Positions 1 to 7,931 of a DNA stretch of 64,000 nt are shown piece by piece. Below the pieces are notes generated by a model. That model was not told where the DNA came from. It did no database searches and saw nothing but the letters and a program-made list of their open reading frames with translations. Positions within the stretch are counted from its first letter, which is position 1, and every line of letters begins with the position of its first letter. Position numbers and translations under genes: made by a program. This stretch comes from Alphaproteobacteria bacterium. GTDB taxonomy: Bacteria; Pseudomonadota; Alphaproteobacteria; JAVJRE01. The DNA is taken from contig JAVJRE010000007.1 of NCBI GenBank assembly GCA_040218575.1, forward strand, positions 558,001 through 622,000. The letters run 5' to 3'.

Positions 1-418
1 GCGGGATGTCCAGGGTGCTCATGAAGGCGGGACCGCCGACCGGACTGAACACCAGATTAGGGCCGCCTATTTCCACCGACCGCTCAGGATTGCGGGCCCG
101 GTGGGTCCAGGATGATGGCGCCTTGGCGATCTGGGTCTCGATGAAGTCCGCCTCGAACCGCACCCGACCGGTAGTGTGGTTCACGGCACAGCCGGCCGCG
201 TGGAGAATCCGGCAGGCTTCCGGATCCATGACCTCGACGCCGGTCTCCTTCAGCACCCTGAGGCTGGCCCGGTGGATGTCCTCGATCTGATCGTCGCTCA
301 GGACCCGCATGGGCTCCCATTGGTGGCGCAGGCGACGCGCCGGCAACTGGCGGACCGTAAGGCCGGTGGGGCGGGCGTCCTGGCGGCGGCGGCGGCCGGC
401 GGCGGGGGTGCGGGTCAT
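1..418 (-). CDS. MttB-family (trimethylamine methyltransferase-like) protein, N-terminal part
   Basis: The frame starts at an ATG at 418 and stays open to the left window edge, giving about 139 residues. A GGAGAG ribosome site lies just upstream of the ATG. After a basic Arg-rich leader, the sequence has the stretches LSDDQIEDIH, LKETGVEVMDPEA and GGPNLVFSPVGGPAFMSTLD. These are typical of the N-terminus of the MttB superfamily, corrinoid-dependent methyltransferases acting on trimethylamine, glycine betaine and related quaternary amines. Whether it is the pyrrolysine or non-pyrrolysine type cannot be told, because the active-site region lies outside the window. In an alphaproteobacterium the non-pyrrolysine type is more likely (inference). 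Confidence 0.8.
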   Translation of the reverse strand, partial: MTRTPAAGRRRRQDARPTGLTVRQLPARRLRHQWEPMRVLSDDQIEDIHRASLRVLKETGVEVMDPEACRILHAAGCAVNHTTGRVRFEADFIETQIAKAPSSWTHRARNPERSVEIGGPNLVFSPVGGPAFMSTLDIP

Positions 419-524
419 GGGGCTCTCCTCACATATCTTCTGGCGTGTCCGACCGCACGATGACCGCGCACCGGACCGCGGGCAAGGCCCTGGCGCGATC
501 CGCCGCCAACCCGCCTGCCCCACC

Positions 525-560
525 AAAAAAAGGCGCCGCGGCCAAGCCGGCCGCGGCGCC
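525..560 (-). terminator. Rho-independent terminator of the EF-hand gene
   Basis: A perfect 12-bp GC-only stem (532-543 paired with 549-560) encloses a 5-nt loop. Read on the minus strand it is followed by seven T residues (531-525). It lies about 40 bp beyond the stop codon of the gene at 602-1276, so it should end that transcript before the MttB-family gene. Confidence 0.92.
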
Positions 561-601
561 TCTGTTCTGCTTGTTGCCGGCCGATGGCCGGCGCAACAGG
601 T

Positions 602-1276
602 CTACTGGTCCGACATCATCATGTCTTCGCCGGCAACCATCAGATCCATGTGCTGGCTGACCTGGTTGAGGCCGCCCTCACCGGCAGCCCATGTGATCTG
701 GCCATCGCCATTGACGTCGACGCCGACGATGATCTGATCGGCCAGGGTCGCCGCCGCGCGGGCGAAGGGCGCCGCCTGCCGGCTGGAACTGGCCGCCAGA
801 ACGCCCAGAGCCTGCGCCACCAGCAGTTCCGAACGCTCGATGACGTTCTGCGCGCTGGTCGCCACATGCTCGGCATGCAGTTTCACATTGTCACTGGCAT
901 CGGGACTGGCCGCCGCCAGATTGACGTGGGTGATGATGTCCTGCGCCGCGGCGCGCACGCCGTAGTTCAGCGCCGGACCTTCCGCCTGGAACGCCGGGTC
1001 AATGGCGTGGATGACGTTGCGCGCATGCTCCTGCGCCTTCGCCAGGTCCGACAGATTGGCCACCATCAGGCCGGCCTGCGACAGAGCCATGAAGGCTTCC
1101 GCATTGGCCGCCGGCAAAAGACCCAGTTGGTTCGGCGCCAGCGCCCATGTGGTCGTAATGTGACCGATGTGGGCGTGCGCCTCCTGGGCCGAGGCCTGCC
1201 CCGCCCCCAGCATAAGGCCGATCACCACGACTGGTGCCGCCAGAAGCGACGAAATGTTTCTGATCTTCCTGCTCAT
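602..1276 (-). CDS. Secreted EF-hand-containing protein of unknown function
   Basis: This is a 224-residue protein with a clear Sec signal peptide: basic start MSRK, hydrophobic core, and a cleavage site near ASA before QEAHAH. The mature part is a mostly helical, Ala- and His-containing domain that I do not recognise. Near the C-terminus (about residues 187-200) is one canonical EF-hand loop, DVNGDGQITWAAGE, with Asp, Asn, Asp, Gly and Glu at calcium-binding positions. The tail is Met-rich (MMMSDQ). It probably binds calcium in the periplasm (inference). It has its own strong terminator and is transcribed divergently from yaaA, so it looks like a single-gene unit. Confidence 0.85.
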   Translation of the reverse strand: MSRKIRNISSLLAAPVVVIGLMLGAGQASAQEAHAHIGHITTTWALAPNQLGLLPAANAEAFMALSQAGLMVANLSDLAKAQEHARNVIHAIDPAFQAEGPALNYGVRAAAQDIITHVNLAAASPDASDNVKLHAEHVATSAQNVIERSELLVAQALGVLAASSSRQAAPFARAAATLADQIIVGVDVNGDGQITWAAGEGGLNQVSQHMDLMVAGEDMMMSDQ

Positions 1277-1542
1277 AGGTCCGACCTTTTATAGTTACTC
1301 CCCCCGCGGGGCCCCTCAGGGTGGCACCCTACGACATTCCGCGAAGCTTTGGAAAGCCTCACCATCCGCTCCCGGTGCCCTTCGGCCGGCCGCCGCGCTG
1401 TCCGGCACCGGGCCCTGATTCGGCCCGATTGCGTCCACCGCCCTTGTCTTGGCCGGGCCGCTTGCGCGACCATGGCCGTCTTCCCGGCCATTGGCCACCC
1501 GGCCATGTTTGCGCCGCACCCCCGCATCACCTGTGAGGCTCC

Positions 1543-2319
1543 ATGCTGGTCATCCTGTCACCCGCCAAGAAGCTGGATTTCACGCCGGCGCCGCTGCCGC
1601 TGGCGCCGACCCGACCGGCGCTCTCCCGTGACAGCGCGGAGCTGGTGCAGCGGGTCAAACAGTTAAAACGGTCCGACATCGCGCGCCTGATGCGGCTCAG
1701 CGAGTCTCTGGCCGACCTCACTCGCGAACGGTTCCAGGCACTGGGCGACAAGGCGTCGCGGGCGGCGGCGCAGCCGGCCATCCGCGCTTTTCGCGGCGAC
1801 ACCTATCTTGGTCTGGCCGCGGATGATTTCACTGCCGAGGATCTGGCCTTCGCGCAGGACCATGTGCGCATTCTCTCCGGCCTCTATGGTCTGCTGCGGC
1901 CGCTCGACGCCATAGAGCCCTATCGTCTGGAAATGGGCACCCGTCTGAAGACCGACCGCGGCGCCACTCTTTACGATTTCTGGGGCGACAAGCTGGCGGC
2001 GGCGGCGCGCAAGGCGGTGGCCGCCAGTGACGGTGATCGGACCATCGTCAACCTGGCCTCCAATGAATATTTCCGCGCTCTGCCGCAGGCCGCTCTCGAC
2101 CTGCCGGTGGTTACCCCGGTCTTCAAAATTCGCTATGGCGACAAGATCAAAAGCGAGGGATTTCCGGCCAAGAAGGCGCGCGGCATGATGGCCCGCTACA
2201 TCGTCCGCCAGCGCATCAATGAGACGGCCGGCCTGCGCGATTTCCGTGACGGCGGCTACCGCTATCAGTCGACCCTGTCCGATGACAGCCAGTGGATCTT
2301 TCTGCGCAAGGGCGATTGA
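1543..2319 (+). CDS. yaaA: Peroxide stress protein YaaA (DUF328/UPF0246)
   Basis: The 258-residue protein begins MLVILSPAKKLDF, the signature N-terminus of the YaaA family, and ends with the family-typical YQSTLSDDSQWIFLRK. Length matches the family. In E. coli YaaA lowers free intracellular iron during hydrogen peroxide stress and binds DNA; that role is known for the family, not shown here. The start is the ATG after a GAGG ribosome site. About 265 bp of non-coding sequence separates it from the divergent EF-hand gene. gpmA follows 93 bp downstream on the same strand. Confidence 0.93.
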   Translation: MLVILSPAKKLDFTPAPLPLAPTRPALSRDSAELVQRVKQLKRSDIARLMRLSESLADLTRERFQALGDKASRAAAQPAIRAFRGDTYLGLAADDFTAEDLAFAQDHVRILSGLYGLLRPLDAIEPYRLEMGTRLKTDRGATLYDFWGDKLAAAARKAVAASDGDRTIVNLASNEYFRALPQAALDLPVVTPVFKIRYGDKIKSEGFPAKKARGMMARYIVRQRINETAGLRDFRDGGYRYQSTLSDDSQWIFLRKGD

Positions 2320-2412
2320 CCCGACCGGCGGTTCGGGGAATTGTCGCCCCACCTGCGTTCGTCTGAACCCGCCTGCCCCGCGCCGGCCCCCGCCATCCGT
2401 TGAAGGCTGCCG

Positions 2413-3135
2413 ATGCCCCGTCTGGTCCTCCTGCGTCACGGCCAAAGCCAGTGGAATCACGAAAAGCGGTTCACCGGCTGGGCTGACGTGGACCTGACCG
2501 AAACCGGCGTGCGAGAGGCCGAGCACGCGGCCGCGCTGCTGCGTCGCAACCACATCACGCCGGGCGTCTGCTTTACCTCGTATCTGCGCCGCGCCATTCG
2601 CACCCTGTGGATCGTCATGGAGCAGATGGACCTCATGTGGCTGCCGGTGATCCGCGACTGGCGGCTCAACGAACGGCACTACGGCGCGCTGCAGGGACGG
2701 CTGCGGTCAGAGGTAGCGGCGGAAGTCGGTCTGGACCTGGTACGCGCCTGGCGTCGCAGCTATGGCGAGCGCCCGCCCCCCCTGGCCGAGGACGATCCGC
2801 GCTTTCCCCGGCTGGACCCGCGCTATGCGGATCTCGGCCCGGCGGCATGGCCGGCCACCGAGAGTCTGGCCGATACGGTCAAGCGCGTGGTGCCGGTGTG
2901 GGACGGCCAGATCGTCCCCGCCCTGCGCGGCGGGCGCACGGTCCTGATCTCGGCCCACGGCAACAGCCTGCGCGCCCTCATCATGCATATTGACCGCATG
3001 TCGCCGGAGGATGTGCCGGCCCTGGAGATTCCGACCGGCCGGCCGCTGGTCTATGAACTGGACGATGCCATGCAGCCGCTGTCCCACGGCTATCTGCACG
3101 AGGCACCGCCCCTGGCGGCGCCGACCGCCGACTAG
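2413..3135 (+). CDS. gpmA: 2,3-bisphosphoglycerate-dependent phosphoglycerate mutase
   Basis: This 240-residue protein is a histidine phosphatase-superfamily glycolytic enzyme interconverting 3- and 2-phosphoglycerate in the cytosol. The phosphohistidine motif LLRHGQSQWN is at residues 6-15. The RAIRTLW segment, the RLNERHYGALQG loop that carries the acid and BPG-binding residues, and the second catalytic histidine in SAHGNSLRAL are all present. Length fits the family. Its TAG stop is part of a CTAG palindrome that also supplies the stop codon of the convergent histidine kinase. Confidence 0.95.
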   Translation: MPRLVLLRHGQSQWNHEKRFTGWADVDLTETGVREAEHAAALLRRNHITPGVCFTSYLRRAIRTLWIVMEQMDLMWLPVIRDWRLNERHYGALQGRLRSEVAAEVGLDLVRAWRRSYGERPPPLAEDDPRFPRLDPRYADLGPAAWPATESLADTVKRVVPVWDGQIVPALRGGRTVLISAHGNSLRALIMHIDRMSPEDVPALEIPTGRPLVYELDDAMQPLSHGYLHEAPPLAAPTAD

Positions 3136-5033
3136 GGCGATCCGGGAGCGACGGACCCGGAGGCCACGAAACGCTCGCGGCGTTCGCGGGCGCCGACGGT
3201 CCGGCTGTGCCGCGCCCCGTCGTCCGGACTGTCCCCGTCGTCTGCGTCGTCCGCTTCATCATAGGCGTCATTTGGGGCGTCATTTGGGGCGCCATTTGCG
3301 GTTGATGAATCGTCGGGGCCGGCCTCGCTGGCCTGCGGCGCGACGGCGCTGCCGGCGGCCAGCGGCACCCACAGGCTGGCGCGGGTGCCCACACCCGGCG
3401 CCGAGTCGATGTCCAGCCGGCCGCCATGCAGCGCCGCCACGCGTCGCGCATAGGTCAGACCGATGCCGATGCCCGACGCGCCAGCCGACGACGGGTCGCG
3501 CAGCCTGGCAAAAGGCAGGATGGCGCGTTCCAGGTCTTCCGCGCTCATGCCGCTGCCGGTGTCCACCACCGCCAGGCAAACGCCACGCACACCGCGCCCG
3601 TCACTTTCCTGCGTCAGCCGCACGACCACCTGGCCGCCCGGCGGCGAATGATCGATGGCGTTTTCCAGAAGGGCCGCAAGCGCCTCGCCCAGACGGGTGG
3701 CATCGCTGGCCACCGCCGGCATCGCGCTGTCCGCATGGACGCGCAGGGTGACACCCCGCGCCACCGCGGCGCGGGCGAAGCGGCCGAGGGTTTCACGGGC
3801 CAGGCTCTCGATATCCGTGCGATGCATGGTCAGCGCCAGGCCGCTGGTTTCCGCCGCGGCCAGTTGGGTCAGACGATCCACCATCTCGACCAGTTGGCCG
3901 CTGCTGCGGGAAATGCTGCGGGCATAGTCCTTGTAGACCGGCATGCCCAGCGGCCCCATGGTCTCCTCGGCCATCAGATCGGCAAACCCGTTGACCGCGT
4001 TCAGCGGCGTACGCAGCTCGTGGCTGAGGTGGGCCAGAACACGCCAGCGCTCGCGCCGCTCCAGAACCAGATCACGGCGCATCCGCGACAGCCGGCGGGC
4101 CAGACGATCGATGCGGATGCGGGCTTCTTCCGCCCGCCGCGCCTGGCGCGCCATGTTGCGCCCCAGATAAGTCAGAACCGCCGCATACATCAGCGCGAAG
4201 AAGCCGATCTCACGGCACGGGCTGGGACAGGTCATCAATCCGGCCGCGAACGGCAGCAGCGCACCGAGCTGATAGCCCATGAACGGGGCCAGCGCGCCAA
4301 TGGATGACGCCAGCGCGCCCATGGTCATGCCGATCAGGATGACCGCCAGCAGCAGGACCGGGGTCAGGCCAGGCACGGTCATCACCAGCCACGCCGCACC
4401 GATGCCCCACACCAGGCCCGAGGCGGTAGCGCCGGCGACCGCGACCCGATAGGCCCGCCGCCGCGCCGCGCCGCGCAGGGCAAAGGCCCGGCCGGCGACA
4501 CTGTGCAGGTGGGCGATGCGCACCGCCGCCGCCGCCACTGCCGCCGCAAGCCAGATCAGCAGGCCGTTCTGCGGCGCACTGTCCTGAAACAAGGCGACGA
4601 CCAGCCCGGTGCCCAGCGGATTGGCCAGAACGACCGCGACGCGGCCCCACATGCCTTCAAGACGAAAACGCAGCAGCTTGGAACGCGCACCGGCCAGTCC
4701 GTCCGGATTGGCCGGACTGAGCTCGTCGTCTGAATCGCTGGCGGCTGGCCCCGTGGCCGGTCTACCGGCCGGGGACTGCGCCGCGCCCGGCCACGCGGCT
4801 GTCCGCAATACGGTGGATTGCCCCTCGTCGGACGCATCGACATTGGCCAGCGGGGCGCAGGCAGGAATGGCCGGAGCGCCCGTGGTGGAAACAGGCGTGG
4901 TGGAAACTGGCATGTTGGAAACAAGCGTGGGGGAGGCTGGCATGGGGCAGGCTGTCACAGGAATAGGGGGAATAGGGTCATGGGGTCCGGTCAGGCGGCA
5001 GGCAAGGGTTCTAAGCTGCGCCAGACTGACCAA
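3132..5033 (-). CDS. Orphan membrane sensor histidine kinase
   Basis: The protein has 633 residues. A Pro/Ser/Thr-rich N-terminal segment of about 150 residues, partly built from 5-residue repeats, precedes a block of about five hydrophobic helices (roughly residues 160-300). The kinase core follows: the H-box HLSHELRTPLN with phospho-accepting His338, the N-box LLENAIDHS, and G-boxes DTGSGM and GIGIGLTYARR. The C-terminus is a long Asp/Ala-rich tail. I chose the TTG start because an AAGGA ribosome site sits properly before it; the first in-frame ATG is at 4943. No response regulator lies nearby, so partner and signal are unknown. Confidence 0.88.
   Translation of the reverse strand: MVSLAQLRTLACRLTGPHDPIPPIPVTACPMPASPTLVSNMPVSTTPVSTTGAPAIPACAPLANVDASDEGQSTVLRTAAWPGAAQSPAGRPATGPAASDSDDELSPANPDGLAGARSKLLRFRLEGMWGRVAVVLANPLGTGLVVALFQDSAPQNGLLIWLAAAVAAAAVRIAHLHSVAGRAFALRGAARRRAYRVAVAGATASGLVWGIGAAWLVMTVPGLTPVLLLAVILIGMTMGALASSIGALAPFMGYQLGALLPFAAGLMTCPSPCREIGFFALMYAAVLTYLGRNMARQARRAEEARIRIDRLARRLSRMRRDLVLERRERWRVLAHLSHELRTPLNAVNGFADLMAEETMGPLGMPVYKDYARSISRSSGQLVEMVDRLTQLAAAETSGLALTMHRTDIESLARETLGRFARAAVARGVTLRVHADSAMPAVASDATRLGEALAALLENAIDHSPPGGQVVVRLTQESDGRGVRGVCLAVVDTGSGMSAEDLERAILPFARLRDPSSAGASGIGIGLTYARRVAALHGGRLDIDSAPGVGTRASLWVPLAAGSAVAPQASEAGPDDSSTANGAPNDAPNDAYDEADDADDGDSPDDGARHSRTVGARERRERFVASGSVAPGSP
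3264..3299. repeat. 12-bp tandem repeat in the kinase C-terminal tail
   Basis: Three adjacent 12-bp units (GGCGTCATTTGG twice, then a diverged copy) encode the repeated NDAP-type motif in the acidic C-terminal tail of the histidine kinase. The copy number could vary without shifting the frame. Confidence 0.85.
4882..4956. repeat. 15-bp tandem repeat in the kinase N-terminal region
   Basis: About five 15-bp units, the first two nearly identical (GTGGTGGAAACAGGC type) and the rest diverging. On the minus strand they encode a PVSTT-like pentapeptide repeat before the first membrane segment of the histidine kinase. The unit length keeps the frame. Confidence 0.85.
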
Positions 5034-5104
5034 CTATTCCTTAAGCGATGTTAACTGGTTCACAAAATTCTCTGCTTTGCCCCCGCCGGAGGGACAGGCC
5101 CGGC

Positions 5105-5584
5105 CTACTGCACCTCCAGCAGCTCCACCTCGAACAGCAGGGTGGCGTCGGGCGGGATCGGCCCGCGGCCGCGCGCGCCATAGGCCAGATGCGGCGGAAT
5201 GATCAGGGTCCGCTTGCCGCCCACGGCCATGCCGGCGACTCCCTGGTCCCAGCCGCGGATGACCTGGCCGCTACCCAGGACAAAGCTGAAGGGCTCGCCG
5301 CGATCCAGCGAGCTGTCGAACTTTTCGCCGCGCGCGCCGTCGCGATACAGCCAGCCCGTATAATGGACCCGCACCCGCTGGCCGGCTTCGGCCACCGCGC
5401 CTTCGCCCGCCGCATCGTCACTCACCAGCAGGTCCGCCGGCGCCGCCATGGTGCTGCTCGCTGCGCCGTCCTGGGCGCCGTCCATCCGGCCGCCGCCGTC
5501 GGTGACGCGAAAGGCGTAGATACCGATGGCGACGATGGCCGCCAGAACGGCGAGGATCAGAAGGGTTGCCTGACCGCGTGGCAT
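5105..5584 (-). CDS. Membrane-anchored FKBP-type peptidyl-prolyl isomerase
   Basis: This is a 159-residue protein with an N-terminal signal anchor ([21 protein letters not shown]), a short linker and a complete FKBP domain. The landmarks are [55 protein letters not shown] and FEVELLEV. It should catalyse cis-trans isomerisation of prolyl bonds on the periplasmic face of the inner membrane. I start at the ATG at 5584 rather than at upstream in-frame codons, because the upstream part is Cys/His-rich and not membrane-like and a GGGAG site precedes 5584. It lies behind the histidine kinase gene's start, on the same strand, separated by 71 bp. Confidence 0.9.
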   Translation of the reverse strand: MPRGQATLLILAVLAAIVAIGIYAFRVTDGGGRMDGAQDGAASSTMAAPADLLVSDDAAGEGAVAEAGQRVRVHYTGWLYRDGARGEKFDSSLDRGEPFSFVLGSGQVIRGWDQGVAGMAVGGKRTLIIPPHLAYGARGRGPIPPDATLLFEVELLEVQ

Positions 5585-5734
5585 GAGGTGACTCCCGGGA
5601 CTGTTCGTTGGGGGGGAGGTGTGTTGAGAGTTGGGCTGGCCAGCAACGCACTGGGTGCAGCGCCAATGTGAGCGGCAAAGTGTTACGGCGCAACCGGCGG
5701 AACGCCACCGCAAGAGCCTATCCGCCCACCGCTG

Positions 5735-5778
5735 GCCGCGCCATGCCCGTCACCTGAGGATGACGGGCATGGCGCGGC
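5735..5778. repeat. Perfect 18-bp inverted repeat (hairpin)
   Basis: Two 18-bp arms (5735-5752 and 5761-5778) are exact reverse complements around an 8-nt loop. There is no T-run on either side. It lies 40 bp beyond the stop of the low-GC gene at 5818-6561 and upstream of the FKBP gene. It may act as a transcript-end or mRNA-stabilising hairpin, or as a protein-binding palindrome; the sequence does not decide. Confidence 0.85.
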
Positions 5779-5817
5779 TGCGTGAGGTGCTATCTCATTT
5801 TGCGCCCGGAGCGGCAG

Positions 5818-6561
5818 TCACCTCTCTCCTAGCGATGTTGCCTGGGGGTAGAATCTGCCAATCCATTCCAGCTTCACTCTAGTAAAGGCATCGCGCGAGC
5901 ACTTACCGTGGCCCCACTCTGGCGGGAAGAAAGCAGCCAAATGCTCGCCAGCCTGAATGGCAAGACGTCCCATTTCTGACAAAACAGCTTCAAGCGCGGT
6001 GGCCTCCATGAAGGGGCCAATCACGGCATCGCTACCCTTCTCTGGACACATCATGTGTACCGATTTCATACTCGGATGACCTGCGAGTTCAGAAAACTGT
6101 GCGTAAAGTTCCGTGCGCCTCCCACTCTTAAATCCGTCACGCTTGTCTAGGGCATCTCTCACTTTAACTGGAGCGAACTCTTTCATACGTTCTCGTTTGT
6201 CGGCAAACCGCCAGCGCTTGATGGCGTTTCGGTCTGTCTTGAATAAATCCAGAAGAAAGACCGTTTCCAAAACGTCGCGCATGATCAGAGTGCTGTTTTG
6301 CACATAGCCGGAGAGCGCTAACTTGAGGCTTGCGCCAAACGCATTGAACATTCGCATCCCGAGAATCTGAACTACCTTCATATCCTCCTCATCGGTCTCA
6401 AATTGTCGAAGTACGTCAGCCAAATCCATCGCACTTTCAACGACAAAAAGGTGTATGGAGAGGCGGTCATCAGACTTAACCAGAGCCAGCGCCTTCTCGC
6501 GTAGTTGTTCCTCCTGGGTATGCAGGCACTTGAGATTCTCAGGGATTGCTTCGCTTGGCAT
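5818..6561 (-). CDS. Hypothetical protein, lower-GC orphan
   Basis: The 247-residue protein is soluble and mostly helical, with no signal peptide. It has charged N-terminal helices, a central segment SGYVQNSTLIMRDVLETVFLL, then a Lys/Arg-rich stretch (KRWRFADKRERM) and EWGHGKCSRDAF near the end. I do not recognise the family; it recalls cytoplasmic proteins of accessory islands such as the DUF5677 type, but this is only a resemblance. Its base composition (close to 50 percent GC by eye) and codon use differ sharply from all neighbours, so recent horizontal acquisition is likely. No integrase, transposase or tRNA flanks it. Confidence 0.8.
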   Translation of the reverse strand: MPSEAIPENLKCLHTQEEQLREKALALVKSDDRLSIHLFVVESAMDLADVLRQFETDEEDMKVVQILGMRMFNAFGASLKLALSGYVQNSTLIMRDVLETVFLLDLFKTDRNAIKRWRFADKRERMKEFAPVKVRDALDKRDGFKSGRRTELYAQFSELAGHPSMKSVHMMCPEKGSDAVIGPFMEATALEAVLSEMGRLAIQAGEHLAAFFPPEWGHGKCSRDAFTRVKLEWIGRFYPQATSLGER

Positions 6562-6707
6562 ATCGTTCGGGGCTGTTTACTCGGTTGGGGAAAATCTGCT
6601 GCATTCTAGGTCATGACCCGCTCAACCTGAGCAGCCCAAGAACTGAGCGGCCCGCCGTTGCCGTTTCCGGCAGGCTAGCCGGCGTTGCACCTGCGCCGCT
6701 GGCGACC

Positions 6708-7508
6708 CTATTCCAGTCCCATCTCCCAGAACGCCGCCTCGAAGCGGGCGGCCTGATCGAAGATGGCGCTGAGCGAGGCGAAGCGCGCGTCGCCGCCGCG
6801 GCTCTTCCACAACCGGTCGAGCTCCGCCAGGTGCTGGCGCGTCACCGTCTGATACGCCTCGCCGGCATAGGTGGCGATCCACTGGCCATAGGGGTGACCG
6901 GCCGGATCGAACGGCGCGCCGTTCCGGCCGTCGCCCAGGGCGCGGGCGACCGAGCGGCCGATCTCCGCATAGCCCACCGTGCACGGCGTCATCGCCACCC
7001 GCAGGTCCAGCAGATCGCCGGACATGCCGCGTTCCATCTGAAAGCTGGTATAGGCCAGCGTCGTCGGGTGCATGGCGCGCGGCCGCCAACCGTCGGCGGA
7101 GTCGTCGCCCCCGTCATCAGGCCTGCTATCGGGCCCACTATCAGGCGCGTCACCGGGCGTGTCGGGCGTCTTCTCGCCCAGTTGCTCGGCCATGTCATCC
7201 TGCATGCCGCCCTCAACCTCCAGCAGGCTGACCGCCGAGTTAAGCGCGTGCCGCATGGCCGCCACCGTATCCGCCTTGACCGCGGCGAGCGCATGGGCGC
7301 GGGCAAACTGCACGATGTAGAGATGGTCCTGCGCCAGATAGGTGCGGAACGCCGCTGCGGGCAGGCTGCCGTCGGCCAGCGCAGCGACAAAGCGATGGCC
7401 CACATGGGCCTGCCACGTTCCGGCACTGCGGGCCCGCAGCCGGGCGAACAGGCTGTCCGCCCCGTAGAGGTCGGCGAAGGCATCCGCCGGCAGAGGCGCA
7501 TAGTCCAT
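6708..7508 (-). CDS. tenA: TenA/thiaminase II-family protein
   Basis: This 266-residue protein belongs to the haem-oxygenase-like TenA family, whose members hydrolyse aminopyrimidines to salvage thiamine. Visible landmarks are the N-terminal helices (WQAHVGHRFV), FRTYLAQDHLYIVQFARAHA, the active-site cysteine in MTPCTVGYAEIG (Cys176), PYGQWIATYAGEAY and the C-terminal FEAAFWEMG with the catalytic Glu. An odd Pro/Asp/Gly-rich insertion occupies about residues 111-143, making the protein about 30 residues longer than typical TenA. The start lies 5 bp after the ferredoxin stop, so it is the last gene of the cysE-led operon. Confidence 0.88.
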   Translation of the reverse strand: MDYAPLPADAFADLYGADSLFARLRARSAGTWQAHVGHRFVAALADGSLPAAAFRTYLAQDHLYIVQFARAHALAAVKADTVAAMRHALNSAVSLLEVEGGMQDDMAEQLGEKTPDTPGDAPDSGPDSRPDDGGDDSADGWRPRAMHPTTLAYTSFQMERGMSGDLLDLRVAMTPCTVGYAEIGRSVARALGDGRNGAPFDPAGHPYGQWIATYAGEAYQTVTRQHLAELDRLWKSRGGDARFASLSAIFDQAARFEAAFWEMGLE

Positions 7509-7513
7509 GGGGT

Positions 7514-7846
7514 CTAGCCCAGCAGCAGGTTGTTGACCTCGTCCGGCAGACGCACCGTCAGCCCGTCCAGCTCTTCGGTCATGATGATCTGACAGCCGAG
7601 GCGCGACGTGGCGGTCAGGCCGAAGGCCAGGTCCAGCATGTCCTCCTCGTCCTCGCTGGCCTCGGCCAGCCGCTCATAGTCTTCCGGCGCGACGATCACA
7701 TGGCAGGTCGAGCACGACAGCGAGCCCTCGCACGCGCCCTCGATATTGATGCCGTGACGGTGGGCGATTTCCATGACCGACAGACCGACCGGCGCGTCCA
7801 CGTGGTGGCGGGTGCCGTCGGGGTCGATGAAGGTCAGTTTCGGCAT
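7514..7846 (-). CDS. fdx: [2Fe-2S] ferredoxin, ISC/adrenodoxin type
   Basis: This is a 110-residue electron carrier. The four cluster ligands follow the ISC ferredoxin spacing: Cys39, Cys45, Cys48 (in [13 protein letters not shown]) and Cys85 (in SRLGCQI). Family knowledge: such ferredoxins supply electrons for Fe-S cluster assembly. The position directly behind two cysteine desulfurases and 5 bp before tenA agrees with that role. The start is an ATG with [11 protein letters not shown], typical for the family. Confidence 0.95.
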   Translation of the reverse strand: MPKLTFIDPDGTRHHVDAPVGLSVMEIAHRHGINIEGACEGSLSCSTCHVIVAPEDYERLAEASEDEEDMLDLAFGLTATSRLGCQIIMTEELDGLTVRLPDEVNNLLLG

Positions 7847-7931
7847 AGCGGTCCTGCAGGTTCGGCGGGTCGGAAATACGGCACACGCGGCGCATCGGTC
7901 GGGCGCCGCATACGTGACAGGTTGGTAGCAC

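Noticed and set aside
5818-6561. The low-GC gene as a mobile element
   Set aside because: No flanking target duplication, terminal repeats, integrase or tRNA were found; the 18-bp inverted repeat lies on one side only.
6621-6645. Short GAGC/GCTC-type inverted repeat near the low-GC gene start
   Set aside because: Arms of only about six bases with a long loop; expected by chance in this composition.
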